64,000 bases of DNA, from assembly GCF_016598595.1 (NCBI RefSeq), contig NZ_CP066786.1, positions 2,999,501-3,063,500 on the forward strand. The letters are read 5' to 3'. The first letter of the stretch is position 1. The number at the start of each line of letters is the position of its first letter. The translations under genes and the position numbers were made by a program. This document shows positions 9,760 to 17,633 of the stretch, in pieces. Under the pieces are notes generated by a model that saw nothing but the letters and a program-made list of their open reading frames with translations, did no database searches and was not told the DNA's origin. The stretch comes from Martelella lutilitoris. Lineage in GTDB: Bacteria; Pseudomonadota; Alphaproteobacteria; Rhizobiales; Rhizobiaceae.

Positions 9760-9856
9760 CGATGACCGCGACGCCAGCGCCTCGCCGCCGTCAGGACATA
9801 GAAAGCGAACAGCCGGATGCCGCCGAAGGCCAAAACGAAACGCGCAAGAAAAACCA

Positions 9857-10258
9857 ATGCAGCAAACACCCATCACCGAAGCGGTGATCCGCATGGTCGT
9901 GACCGAATTCTACGCGAAGGCCCGCAAGGACGCGCTCCTCGGCCCGGTCTTCAGACGCGTGGTGCCGGACGAACACTGGGCCGCGCATATCGCGACGATC
10001 ACCGATTTTTGGAGCTCGGTCTTCCTGAAGACCGGCCGTTACCAGGGCCGGCCAATGCCCAAACACCTCGCCATCCCGGAGATCTCGGACGACCATTTCC
10101 GGCGCTGGCTGACCCTTTTCGGCGAGACGGCGAAGGAGGAATGCCACCCCGAAACCGCCGCGCTATTCAAGGAGCGGGCCACGAAGATTGCCAATGCGAT
10201 GCGGATCAATATCGCGATGCAAAGGGGCGAGGATTTGGTGGGGTTGGGGGGACTATAG
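9857..10258 (+). CDS. Group III truncated haemoglobin
   Basis: Small haem protein of 133 residues of the 2-on-2 globin fold. The B10 tyrosine is Y19 (TEFYAKARKD), the conserved LGPVF follows, and the proximal histidine is H70 in MPKHLAIP, the group III hallmark. FWSSVFLKTGRYQG and the C-terminal helix ERATKIANAM also fit. Group III members are thought to handle oxygen, nitric oxide or peroxide under low oxygen. The start at 9857 gives the normal family length; longer in-frame extensions run into the upstream palindromic repeat. The neighbouring superoxide dismutase and flavin reductase suit a redox role. Confidence 0.9.
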   Translation: MQQTPITEAVIRMVVTEFYAKARKDALLGPVFRRVVPDEHWAAHIATITDFWSSVFLKTGRYQGRPMPKHLAIPEISDDHFRRWLTLFGETAKEECHPETAALFKERATKIANAMRINIAMQRGEDLVGLGGL

Positions 10259-10268
10259 CGGCAAGCTC
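10259..10268. repeat. Left copy of a 10-bp direct repeat flanking the AT-rich islet
   Basis: CGGCAAGCTC occurs here, directly after the haemoglobin stop codon, and again at 11958-11967 after the last small gene. It brackets the compositionally distinct segment, as a target-site or attachment-site duplication would. No integrase or transposase lies inside, so its origin remains open. Confidence 0.35.
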
Positions 10269-10334
10269 TGTACAGAAGGCAACACGAGTTATCCATCAAA
10301 AAATAAATCGTTCAGAAAAGTACAAAAACAATTA

Positions 10335-11114
10335 TCATTCATCAAAATCTAAAAATGTATAAATATAACCACCGTGAAATGCTGCATAACTATCTTCTTT
10401 GCATCCTTCGGTCCTATGCCATACTCCGGGGTTCACTTCAGAAGACAGTATTTCCCCTCCAGATTTCACTTTCAAAGCCATACTTTCAGAGGGCAGTTCG
10501 TCCCCAGAACGAAAAAACAAACCATCTCTGAAGAGAGCATCACTTGCGCGTCCCTTAGTAACAAATCCGTCGCGGCTGACGACATATCCAATCCGTCTTC
10601 GGCTTAGCGCGACCCACCGATATGCAGCTGCCTCTTTTGAGACAAAAAGCAACTCGGACAATTCACAGATAGCCTCGTAGGAAAAAAGGTGTCTCTCGTC
10701 AAAATCACGCACGATATCCGGAGGCATAAGAACATGTGCAGCAAAAGCATTAGCTTCCCGCTCTAAGTCGTCGGACTGAAAATCATTTATATTTTCTGTC
10801 GAGCATCTAAATGACCTTCTTAACTTCCTATGACCAATAAAATGTCCAATCTCGTGCGCAAATGTAAAATTCCTTCGCGGTCTGTATAGAACTCGACTAT
10901 TTACTGCAATAATCCAAAAGGATTCGTCATTTGGCCTCAGCATCATCCCCTCAAAGGAATCAAATTCATCCAACTTTACAGCGCATCTGTCACCGTCCGA
11001 AGAAGGTAGGACGATTTCTCGAAATATAATATTTAAATCAATCCTCTTGCTGTCTGGCCCATATTCTCTCCATAAAGTTATTATCCTATTGGCTTCCTTT
11101 AGGAGTTTCACCAT
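10335..11114 (-). CDS. ImmA/IrrE-family zinc metallopeptidase
   Basis: Protein of 259 residues with the gluzincin motif HEIGH at residues 87-91 (FAHEIGHFIGH) and a downstream glutamate-rich helix DLEREANAFAAHVLMP that supplies the third zinc ligand and is characteristic of the family. ImmA cleaves its partner XRE repressor in mobile elements such as ICEBs1, and IrrE is its Deinococcus relative. Here the partner is the gene just upstream, overlapping by 29 bases. The C-terminal 100 or so residues (with SRDGFVTKGRASDALFRDG) may be a sensor domain. Codon and base use are clearly more AT-rich than in all the surrounding genes, pointing to acquisition by transfer. Confidence 0.88.
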   Translation of the reverse strand: MVKLLKEANRIITLWREYGPDSKRIDLNIIFREIVLPSSDGDRCAVKLDEFDSFEGMMLRPNDESFWIIAVNSRVLYRPRRNFTFAHEIGHFIGHRKLRRSFRCSTENINDFQSDDLEREANAFAAHVLMPPDIVRDFDERHLFSYEAICELSELLFVSKEAAAYRWVALSRRRIGYVVSRDGFVTKGRASDALFRDGLFFRSGDELPSESMALKVKSGGEILSSEVNPGVWHRTEGCKEDSYAAFHGGYIYTFLDFDE

Positions 11115-11433
11115 CGTTCTCTGTGTCCGAAATGCCGAAAAGCTTGTCTAGATCACGCTGAGAAAGACCGCGATTTATTGCTCCTCTTGCCAATGCTATT
11201 CGTACCTGACGGTCGTTTGGCTCAGGTGAAGAGTCATCTATTAGGTACTCTGCGGAAATATCAAGAACATTTGCGAGCTTAAGAAGGAGCTCGCCCGAAG
11301 GTTTGGCCGGTTTTTTGTTCTCCAGTTGCCAAATATACGCTTTACGCGAACCCACCTTTTCTGCGAGCTCATCGAGCGTAAGGCCTAATTGCTGCCGCCG
11401 GCGGCGCAGCTTTTCCCCAAATTCCACAGACAT
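11086..11433 (-). CDS. XRE-family helix-turn-helix repressor
   Basis: DNA-binding protein of 115 residues. The helix-turn-helix covers about residues 5-64 (LRRRRQQLGLTLDELAEKVG then KAYIWQLENKKP), followed by an acidic tail. The start at 11433 gives the usual repressor N-terminus; a longer frame would read through the operator region. It overlaps the ImmA/IrrE gene by 29 bases, so the pair forms a repressor plus dedicated protease module. A 44-bp palindrome 30 bases upstream is its likely binding site and would control both this operon and the divergent small genes. Confidence 0.88.
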   Translation of the reverse strand: MSVEFGEKLRRRRQQLGLTLDELAEKVGSRKAYIWQLENKKPAKPSGELLLKLANVLDISAEYLIDDSSPEPNDRQVRIALARGAINRGLSQRDLDKLFGISDTENDGETPKGSQ

Positions 11434-11462
11434 GTCCGAAAAACCTAATTTTCCATTTGACA

Positions 11463-11506
11463 GTATCACAACTGCTATACTAATTCTAGTATCGCAGTTG
11501 TGATAC
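11463..11506. promoter_or_regulatory. 44-bp near-perfect palindrome: double operator between divergent promoters
   Basis: Two 20-base arms around a four-base centre ATTC match at 19 of 20 positions. The palindrome can be read as two copies of an 18-bp dyad, GTATC-N8-(G/T)ATAC, at 11463-11480 and 11489-11506 in mirror orientation. TTGTGA sequences at the outer parts of both copies could be -35 elements of the divergent promoters, with TATATA at 11523-11528 as a plus-strand -10. It lies between the XRE start (11433) and the small gene at 11557 and is the natural binding site of the XRE protein. Confidence 0.75.
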
Positions 11507-11556
11507 CAACGCATCCCGCTGCTATATAGCAAACTGAACCGAAGACAGGAAATACC

Positions 11557-11763
11557 ATGTCACGATACTACGTTAACAAAAACGCCCAGTCCAACGGTGA
11601 CCACGAGGTTCACCGTAGCGACTGCAGCTATCTTCCTCACTCCGAGAACCGCGTATTTCTCGGAGAACACGCTTCGTGTACCTCTGCCGTTCGCGAAGCG
11701 AAAACATACTACCCGCAGTCGAATGGGTGCGCATTCTGCTCGCCCTCATGTCATACCAGCTGA
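11557..11763 (+). CDS. Small conserved Cys/His-rich protein
   Basis: Protein of 68 residues that I do not assign to a named function. It has a histidine and four cysteines spaced as H-(R)-x-x-C early (EVHRSDCSYLP), one cysteine mid-protein (EHASCTSAVREAK) and a terminal CAFCSPSCH, which looks like a small zinc-binding module. I recall closely similar small proteins, with the YYVN start and GC-FC-CH end, from scattered bacterial genomic islands. It is transcribed away from the XRE-ImmA operon, from the palindromic operator, and is followed 12 bases later by another tiny gene. It could be the effector that the XRE repressor holds silent. Confidence 0.7.
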   Translation: MSRYYVNKNAQSNGDHEVHRSDCSYLPHSENRVFLGEHASCTSAVREAKTYYPQSNGCAFCSPSCHTS

Positions 11764-11775
11764 AAGGGCACGAAT

Positions 11776-11949
11776 ATGGCGACGAATCCTCCCAAGGGTG
11801 ATGGCCACCGAAATGGCGCTGTAAAAGACCGTTCACAAGTGTTTAACCCTCGAACAGACACCTGGACGAAGCGCAACTCAGATACCGGACGCTTTATGGA
11901 CGGGAAAAAGGACGGGACGCCCTTTAAGGGTGTGAGACGCGAAAAATGA
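11776..11949 (+). CDS. Very small basic conserved protein
   Basis: Coding frame of 57 residues, rich in Lys, Arg, Asp and Gly, with the motifs KGDGHRNGAVKDRSQ, FNPRTDTWTKR and GRFMDGKKDGTPFKGVR. I recall the same motif order in small uncharacterised proteins of other bacteria. A ribosome binding site (GAAAGGG, 11762-11768) precedes the ATG at 11776 and overlaps the stop of the previous gene, so the two are cotranscribed. No membrane segment or cysteines are present. Function unknown; the likely partner is the 68-residue protein upstream. Confidence 0.65.
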   Translation: MATNPPKGDGHRNGAVKDRSQVFNPRTDTWTKRNSDTGRFMDGKKDGTPFKGVRREK

Positions 11950-11956
11950 GAGTGAT

Positions 11957-11990
11957 ACGGCAAGCTCGATATTACTAGCGAGCTTGCCGT
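11957..11990. terminator. Hairpin closing the islet (contains right copy of the 10-bp repeat)
   Basis: Perfect 12-bp stem, ACGGCAAGCTCG against CGAGCTTGCCGT, with a 10-base loop. It sits eight bases after the last small gene and just before the convergent parC stop, and can act as a transcription end. A U-run is absent on the plus strand. The left stem includes CGGCAAGCTC (11958-11967), the direct repeat also found at 10259-10268. Confidence 0.5.
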
Positions 11991-12015
11991 CACATGCGAT
12001 GCTTATGTCTGGCTT

Positions 12016-14295
12016 CTACCCCCGAAACGTCCCGTTCCGCGGAAAGCCTTTGGGCGCGATCCTTCCGGCGGTGGCGCGGTCGCCGCGCCATTCCATCAGT
12101 TCGTCGACGCTGCGGGTGTGGGTGCGCCCGGCGCTGTCGGTCCAGGTGAGGCCGTCTTCGAGCGCGAAACATTTGGCATCCGACAGGCCGCCATCCTTGT
12201 AGCGCTGCAGGCGCACGCCCTTGCCGCGCGCCATCTCGGCGATCTGCGACAGCGGGAAGACGAGGAGCTTGCGGTTCTCGCCGATGACGGCGACATGGTC
12301 TCCGGTCGCCGGCGTCAGCAGCTTCACCTCCACGGGCATCGTCACATTCATCACCTGCTTGCCCTTGCGGGTGTTGGCAACCATCTGGTCTTCGTCGATG
12401 ACGAAACCGTTGCCGGCGGTCGACGCGATCAGCATCTTGCGGCCGGGCTCGTGCACGAAGGCGGTGACGACGTCCTGGTCGGCATCGATATCGACCATGA
12501 TGCGCAGCGGCTCGCCATGGCCGCGCCCGCCCGGCAGCTTGTCGGCGCCAAGGGTGAAGGCCTTGCCGCCGGTGGTGACGATCAAAAGCTTGTCGGTGGT
12601 CTGCGCCGGGAAGGCAAGCTTCAGGCTGTCGCCATCCTTGAACGACAGGCCGGAGGCATCGACATGGCCCTTCAGCGCCCTGACCCATCCCTTTTCCGAG
12701 ATGACGATGGTGACCGGCTCCTTCTCGATCATCGCCTGCTGGATCGCCTCGACATCGGTCTCCGGCGCATCGTCGAAGGTGGAGCGGCGGCGGCCGAGCT
12801 CGGTGGCCTTGGCGAAGGTCTTCTTCACCTCGCCGATCTCCCAGGCGACCGTCTGCCACTGCTTGTCCTCGGAGGCGAGCAGCGCCTCGATATCGGCCTT
12901 TTCCGCCGTCAGCGCGTCGAATTCCTTGCGGATCTCGATTTCCTCGAGCTTGCGGAGCGCGCGCAGCCGCATGTTGAGGATGGCTTCCGCCTGCACGTCG
13001 GTGATCTCGAAACGTTCGATCATCACCTGTTTCGGCTCGTCCTCCTCGCGGATGATGCGGATCACCTCGTCGAGGTTCAGATAGGCGACCAGAAGGCCGC
13101 CGAGGATTTCCAGCCGACGGTCGATCGCCGCAAGCCGGTGGCGCGAGCGGCGCTGCAGCACCGCGCGGCGGTGGCCGAGCCATTCGGTGAGAACATCGAC
13201 GAGGCCCATCACCTTCGGCACCTTGCCTTGGGAGAGCACGTTCATGTTCATGGAAAAGCGACTCTCCAGATCGGTGAGCTTGAACAGCGATTCCATCAGC
13301 AGCGCGGGGTCGACGGCGCGCGATTTTGGCACCAGCACGACGCGGATATCTTCGGCAGATTCATCCTGGATATCTTCCAGAAGCGGCAGGCGGCGGGCGA
13401 TCAAGAGTTCGGCGATCTTCTCGATCAGCCGCGACTTCTGCACGCCATAGGGTATTTCGGTAACGACGATCTGGTAATTGCCGCGCCCGAGGTCTTCCTT
13501 CTCCCAGCGCGCCCGCACCCGGAAGCCGCCGCGCCCCGTCCTGTAGGTTTCGACCATGGAGTCGAAATCCTCGACGATGATGCCGCCGGTCGGAAAATCC
13601 GGTCCCTGGATCATGTTCGTCTTCGGCCCGTCGGCGTTCGGAAGCGTCAGCAGGTCTTCGACGGTCGCATCCGGATGCTTGATCAGGTGGATCGCCGCCT
13701 CGCACAGTTCATGCGCGTTGTGCGGGGGAATGGAGGTCGCCATGCCGACGGCGATGCCGGTGGAACCGTTGGCGAGCAGGTTGGGGAAGGCGCCGGGCAT
13801 CACCACCGGCTCCTCGTCCTCCTCGTTATAGGTCGGGCGGAAGTCGACGGCATCCTCGCCGATGCCTTCCAGCATCAGCGCCGCCACATCGGTCATGCGC
13901 GCCTCGGTGTAGCGCATGGCCGCCGCACTGTCGCCGTCGATATTGCCGAAATTGCCCTGGCCGTCGACCATCGGATAGCGCTGGGCAAAGCTCTGCGACA
14001 GGCGCACCAGCGCATCATAGATCGAGGCGTCGCCATGGGGGTGGAACTTACCCATGACATCGCCGACGATGCGGGCGCACTTCTTGTAAGCCGACCCCGG
14101 GCGCACCCCGATCTCGCTCATGCCGTGGATGATGCGGCGGTGCACGGGCTTCAGCCCGTCGCGCACATCCGGCAGGGCGCGGTGCATGATCGTCGACAGC
14201 GCATAGGCGAGATAGCGTTCTTCCAGCGCCTTGCGCAGGTCCACGGCATCGATGTGGTTGTCGCCGTCATCCGGCGGAAGAATTTCGTTTCCCAT
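12016..14295 (-). CDS. parC: DNA topoisomerase IV subunit A
   Basis: ATP-dependent type IIA topoisomerase subunit that decatenates daughter chromosomes with ParE. The protein has 759 residues, normal for rhizobial ParC. The catalytic tyrosine is Y129 in [10 protein letters not shown], and the quinolone region is [10 protein letters not shown] at 85-94. Position A90 corresponds to E. coli Ser80 and D94 to Glu84. The C-terminal third is a beta-pinwheel with repeated GRG-like turns. The start at 14295 (MGNEILPP) matches family N-termini; a 46-residue longer frame was not used. It is convergent with the small-gene islet and divergent from an exported protein. Confidence 0.95.
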   Translation of the reverse strand: MGNEILPPDDGDNHIDAVDLRKALEERYLAYALSTIMHRALPDVRDGLKPVHRRIIHGMSEIGVRPGSAYKKCARIVGDVMGKFHPHGDASIYDALVRLSQSFAQRYPMVDGQGNFGNIDGDSAAAMRYTEARMTDVAALMLEGIGEDAVDFRPTYNEEDEEPVVMPGAFPNLLANGSTGIAVGMATSIPPHNAHELCEAAIHLIKHPDATVEDLLTLPNADGPKTNMIQGPDFPTGGIIVEDFDSMVETYRTGRGGFRVRARWEKEDLGRGNYQIVVTEIPYGVQKSRLIEKIAELLIARRLPLLEDIQDESAEDIRVVLVPKSRAVDPALLMESLFKLTDLESRFSMNMNVLSQGKVPKVMGLVDVLTEWLGHRRAVLQRRSRHRLAAIDRRLEILGGLLVAYLNLDEVIRIIREEDEPKQVMIERFEITDVQAEAILNMRLRALRKLEEIEIRKEFDALTAEKADIEALLASEDKQWQTVAWEIGEVKKTFAKATELGRRRSTFDDAPETDVEAIQQAMIEKEPVTIVISEKGWVRALKGHVDASGLSFKDGDSLKLAFPAQTTDKLLIVTTGGKAFTLGADKLPGGRGHGEPLRIMVDIDADQDVVTAFVHEPGRKMLIASTAGNGFVIDEDQMVANTRKGKQVMNVTMPVEVKLLTPATGDHVAVIGENRKLLVFPLSQIAEMARGKGVRLQRYKDGGLSDAKCFALEDGLTWTDSAGRTHTRSVDELMEWRGDRATAGRIAPKGFPRNGTFRG

Positions 14296-14500
14296 AGGGG
14301 TTGTGTTAGAGGATGCAACCGGCTCCCGCAAGGCGGGAAGGCGGCCAATCCCCTGAAAATAAGGGCCTCCGGCCACAAAACCCGCCCCTGCGCCGGGCGA
14401 GCCGATGGCCTGCGGCCACATCTTTTCTGGCACAATTGCATTTCAGTCTTATATGCCGAATAACGTCAACGAGAATCAAACCAATCCCGGGAGTGACACC

Positions 14501-15742
14501 ATGCACAAAGCGCCTTTCCGCCACCTTCTTCTCGCCGGCAGCGTCCTCGCAGCGATGTCGGTTCCCGCCTTCGCGCTCGATGGAGAGGACATGCTCGCCA
14601 AGCTCAATGCCGCCTCGAAGGCGCAGGGCGGCGTCACTTTCACCTATGACGATGTCGAGGAAGGCCCTGACGGCGGCCTGACGGTCTCCGGCGTGGTCTA
14701 CAGCGCCGACCCTGAGCGCGCGCAGGAGTTCAGCGAGATGGAGCAGGTCGCGCCGATGACGCTGAATTTCGAAGGCGTGAGGGAAGACGGCAGCGGCGGC
14801 TACACGATCGACAAGGTTTCGGCTTTCGACATGGCCTTTACCGGCGACGACTTCGAGATCGCCATCGGCTCGCTGATCCAGGGCGACATCAAGGTCCCCG
14901 CGACGCCCGATCTGGAGGCCTTCGCCGGCTGGAGCTATGCGGGCTCCACGGAAGCATCCGACATCACCTTCACAAGCGAAAGCCATCAGATCGTCACCAT
15001 CGAAAACGCCACCGGCAACCAGACCTTCAGCGCGGATGACAGCAAGGCGAGCTTCCTTGCCAATGTGTCCGGGATCGCGATCGATCTTGCCGGGCTTGAC
15101 GACATGGATGAGGATGCGCGCGCGACGCTGACCGCGCTCGACCTGATGACGATGAACGCCGACGTCACCATCATCGGCGATTGGGACACGATGTCCGGCG
15201 ATCTCGATTTTTCCACCTATGAGATCGCGGTCGAGGATGTCGGCGCGCTCAATATCCGATTTGCCATGACCGGGCTGACGCTCGAGACCATCGAGACCCT
15301 CCAACGGCTCGCGGCGGAAGCGCCCGCCGACCCGCAGGACATGCAGGCCACCGAAGACGGCGAGGCCGAAAGCCCCTATCAGCAATACCTCCTCGAGCTC
15401 GGTCAGAAGATCGGTCTTTCGGAACTCGCCATCAGCTTCGTCGATGATTCGATCACCACGCGGGCACTGCAATATGCAGCGGAGAAGGAAGATCTGACGG
15501 CCGAGGAAATGGCCGACAAGATCGAAGTCGATCTCGGCAGGAGCCTTTCGGAGATGAATGTTCCGGGTCTTGCGGATATGGTGACGACCGCCGTTGGCGC
15601 CTATTTCGCCGATCCGCAGAATTTCTCCGTCTCCATCAAGCCGCAGATGCAGATGCCGATCCTCGCCGTTGTCATGGCGGGCGCCGCCGCGCCGCAATCG
15701 ATCCCGAAGCTCCTGAACCTTCAGGTCACGGCGAACGAATAG
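14501..15742 (+). CDS. Exported protein of unknown function
   Basis: Protein of 413 residues with a clear Sec signal (HKAPFRHLLLAGSVLAAMSV then PAFA, cut near residue 25) and no further membrane segment. The body is acidic, rich in Asp, Glu and Ala, and consists of alternating strand-like stretches (repeated patterns of D-(I/L)-x-F/T and VSGVVYS), suggesting a periplasmic beta-repeat fold. I do not recognise the family. A GGGAG precedes the ATG at 14501, and an upstream in-frame start would put extra residues before the signal peptide. It stands alone between parC (divergent) and a strong terminator. Confidence 0.8.
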   Translation: MHKAPFRHLLLAGSVLAAMSVPAFALDGEDMLAKLNAASKAQGGVTFTYDDVEEGPDGGLTVSGVVYSADPERAQEFSEMEQVAPMTLNFEGVREDGSGGYTIDKVSAFDMAFTGDDFEIAIGSLIQGDIKVPATPDLEAFAGWSYAGSTEASDITFTSESHQIVTIENATGNQTFSADDSKASFLANVSGIAIDLAGLDDMDEDARATLTALDLMTMNADVTIIGDWDTMSGDLDFSTYEIAVEDVGALNIRFAMTGLTLETIETLQRLAAEAPADPQDMQATEDGEAESPYQQYLLELGQKIGLSELAISFVDDSITTRALQYAAEKEDLTAEEMADKIEVDLGRSLSEMNVPGLADMVTTAVGAYFADPQNFSVSIKPQMQMPILAVVMAGAAAPQSIPKLLNLQVTANE

Positions 15743-15752
15743 GCCCTGTTGC

Positions 15753-15785
15753 AAGCCCCGGCAGAAGACCTGCCGGGGCTTTTTT
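15753..15785 (+). terminator. Rho-independent terminator
   Basis: GC-rich stem AAGCCCCGGCA / TGCCGGGGCTT with a seven-base loop, followed by a T-run, 10 bases after the stop of the exported protein gene. The mirror side also follows the convergent SDR gene, so it may serve both. Confidence 0.9.
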
Positions 15786-15788
15786 CAC

Positions 15789-16568
15789 TCAAAGCAGCAT
15801 GCCGCCCGAGACCTCGATGCGCTGGCCGTTGACCCAGCGGTTGGCCGGCTGAAGCAGGGCCGCGATCATCGGACCGATATCCTCCGGTTCGCCGGCCCGG
15901 CCAAGCGCCGTATTGCCAGAGACCATGGCGTTGACCTCCGGATTGTCGCGAACCATGCCGCCGGAAAAGTCCGTCGCGATCGCGCCGGGGGCGACGGTAT
16001 TGGCGGCAATGCCGCGTTCGCCGAGTTCGCGCGCCAGATAGCGGGTCAGCACTTCCACCGCACCCTTCATCGCCGCGTAGGCCGCGCTGCCGGCGAAGGA
16101 GAAACGGGTCAGGCCCGAAGAGACGTTCACGATCCGCCCGCCATCATTCATTAACGGCAACAGCGCCTGGGTCAGCAGGAAAACGCCCTTGAAGTGAATG
16201 TTGTAGACGGCATCGAGCTCGTCTTCCGTTGTGGTCTCGATCGTCTTGTGCAATCCGGTTCCGGCATTGTTGACCAGATAATCAAAGCGGCTGACGCCCA
16301 ATCCGGCGAGCGCCTCCTGGACCTGGGCCTTGAAGGACACGAAGCCCGCAGGCGCCGAAGTGTCGAGCTGCAACGCGACGGCCTGGCTTCCCGAAGCGTT
16401 TGCCAGTGCGACAACCTTTTCCGCTTCCTCCCGGTTCGAGTGATAGGTGAAGATCGTGGAAACGCCCTGCTCCGCAAGGCTCAATACAGTGCTGCGACCA
16501 AGCCCGCGACTGCCGCCGGTGATAATCGCGACCGGGTGCTGCCCTTCCGCCGTCATCTCAAAAGTCAT
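15789..16568 (-). CDS. Short-chain dehydrogenase/reductase
   Basis: Cytoplasmic NAD(P)-dependent oxidoreductase of 259 residues. The cofactor motif TGGSRGLG is at 17-24, NNAG mid-protein, the catalytic Ser in NVSSG and Tyr-Lys in YAAMK; the C-terminus ends with NGQRIEVSGGM, typical of classical SDRs. The start at 16568 has an AAGGAG ribosome binding site. A longer frame running back across the divergent regulator was rejected. The substrate is unknown. It is transcribed divergently from an AraC regulator 129 bases away, which probably controls it. Confidence 0.88.
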   Translation of the reverse strand: MTFEMTAEGQHPVAIITGGSRGLGRSTVLSLAEQGVSTIFTYHSNREEAEKVVALANASGSQAVALQLDTSAPAGFVSFKAQVQEALAGLGVSRFDYLVNNAGTGLHKTIETTTEDELDAVYNIHFKGVFLLTQALLPLMNDGGRIVNVSSGLTRFSFAGSAAYAAMKGAVEVLTRYLARELGERGIAANTVAPGAIATDFSGGMVRDNPEVNAMVSGNTALGRAGEPEDIGPMIAALLQPANRWVNGQRIEVSGGMLL

Positions 16569-16697
16569 GATGTGCTCCTTGTTTTCGAAGCCCGGAAAGT
16601 ACGGCCGGAGCGGACAAATTCGAATGTCGGATCGGCAGCGCTTCTTGCCTATTCCTGCACAATCCCTATCTCGAATGAAACCACGGGAGATGCGCCA

Positions 16698-17588
16698 ATG
16701 ACCGATCGACTGGCAGAGCGAGCCGAGCGTCTGACACGCGAAAACACGCGCGACGGCGTCTACGAAACCGGGATCGATGGGTTCTGCCTGCTCCGGTTCA
16801 CGGAGGCGAACAAGGCCTCGCACACAATCCATAAACCCGCGCTGTGCTTTGTGCTTCAGGGGGAAAAATGGACGATGTTCGGCAACAGGCGCTATGACTA
16901 CAGAGCGGGACAGGCGCTGGTTGCCTCTGTAACCATGCCCGGCAGCAGCCGGGTCGTCGCGGCAAGCCTGGACGCACCCTATCTCGCCGCCGTTGTCGAA
17001 CTTGATCCCGATGCAATGCTTGCCGTTCTGGAGAATATGGACGATCCACCGCTGCCCAGCGGCGGTTCGGCCGTTGCTGCCCATGTGATCGATTGCGCTC
17101 CGGCGCTGGCCGCAAGCGTTTCACGCGCGCTCGATCTTGCCGAAAACCCGGAAGAAGCCGCCATCCTCTATCCCGGCATCATGCGGGAGATCTGCTACCG
17201 GCTTCTGCGCGGGCCAAACGGCGGCGACATTGCCCGCATTCTGCTCGGCCCCGGCCACAAGCGCGGTGTCATCGAGGCCATCCATGTGTTGAGAAAACGG
17301 TATGCGGAACCGGTCCGCGTTGAGGAACTGGCCACGATTGCCCGGCTCAGCCCGTCAGCCTTCCATCGTCAGTTCAAGGCGATCACCGGCATGACGCCGC
17401 TGCAATACCAGAAACAGACGCGACTTGTGGAAGCACGCCGCATGATGCTTTCCGAAGGCGAGAATGCCGAGGCGGCCGCCTTTGCTGTCGGCTATGAGAG
17501 CGCGTCCCAGTTCAGCCGCGAATATGCACGCGCCTTCGGCGCGCCGCCGCGCCGGGACATCGAGGCACAAAAAAAGACGGCGGCCTGA
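16698..17588 (+). CDS. AraC-family regulator (AraC_N, YqhC-like)
   Basis: Transcription factor of 296 residues. Residues 20-180 form the AraC_N effector domain seen in YqhC-type regulators (SHTIHKPALCFVLQGEKW and TMPGSSRVVAAS), and the C-terminal 100 residues carry two helix-turn-helix units (VEELATIARLSPSAFHRQF and AAFAVGYESASQFSREYARAFG). The start at 16698 follows CGGGAGATG; the frame is open for 500 bases upstream, but that region is the SDR gene on the other strand. YqhC-type proteins respond to aldehydes and activate nearby reductases, consistent with the divergent SDR gene. Confidence 0.88.
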   Translation: MTDRLAERAERLTRENTRDGVYETGIDGFCLLRFTEANKASHTIHKPALCFVLQGEKWTMFGNRRYDYRAGQALVASVTMPGSSRVVAASLDAPYLAAVVELDPDAMLAVLENMDDPPLPSGGSAVAAHVIDCAPALAASVSRALDLAENPEEAAILYPGIMREICYRLLRGPNGGDIARILLGPGHKRGVIEAIHVLRKRYAEPVRVEELATIARLSPSAFHRQFKAITGMTPLQYQKQTRLVEARRMMLSEGENAEAAAFAVGYESASQFSREYARAFGAPPRRDIEAQKKTAA

Positions 17589-17633
17589 TTTCGCGGGCCG
17601 CCGTCGCATAATCTCAGTCGAGATCAGAAGAAC

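Noticed and set aside
9575..9856. N-terminal extension of the truncated haemoglobin
   Set aside because: The extension runs through the palindromic repeat, and the core alone has the normal family length.
10259..11990. AT-rich islet as a prophage or integrative element
   Set aside because: An XRE-ImmA pair is typical of such elements, but no integrase, excisionase, structural or conjugation gene lies inside the 1.7 kb, so only a cassette or remnant can be claimed.
12118..14463. A 781-residue open frame on the plus strand opposite parC
   Set aside because: Shadow frame; the minus strand encodes an intact ParC with its catalytic tyrosine. The shadow product is a low-complexity, Arg/His/Asp-rich chain.
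16194..16697. Extension of the AraC-type regulator by 168 residues
   Set aside because: It overlaps the SDR gene on the other strand; the start at 16698 has a ribosome binding site and gives family length.
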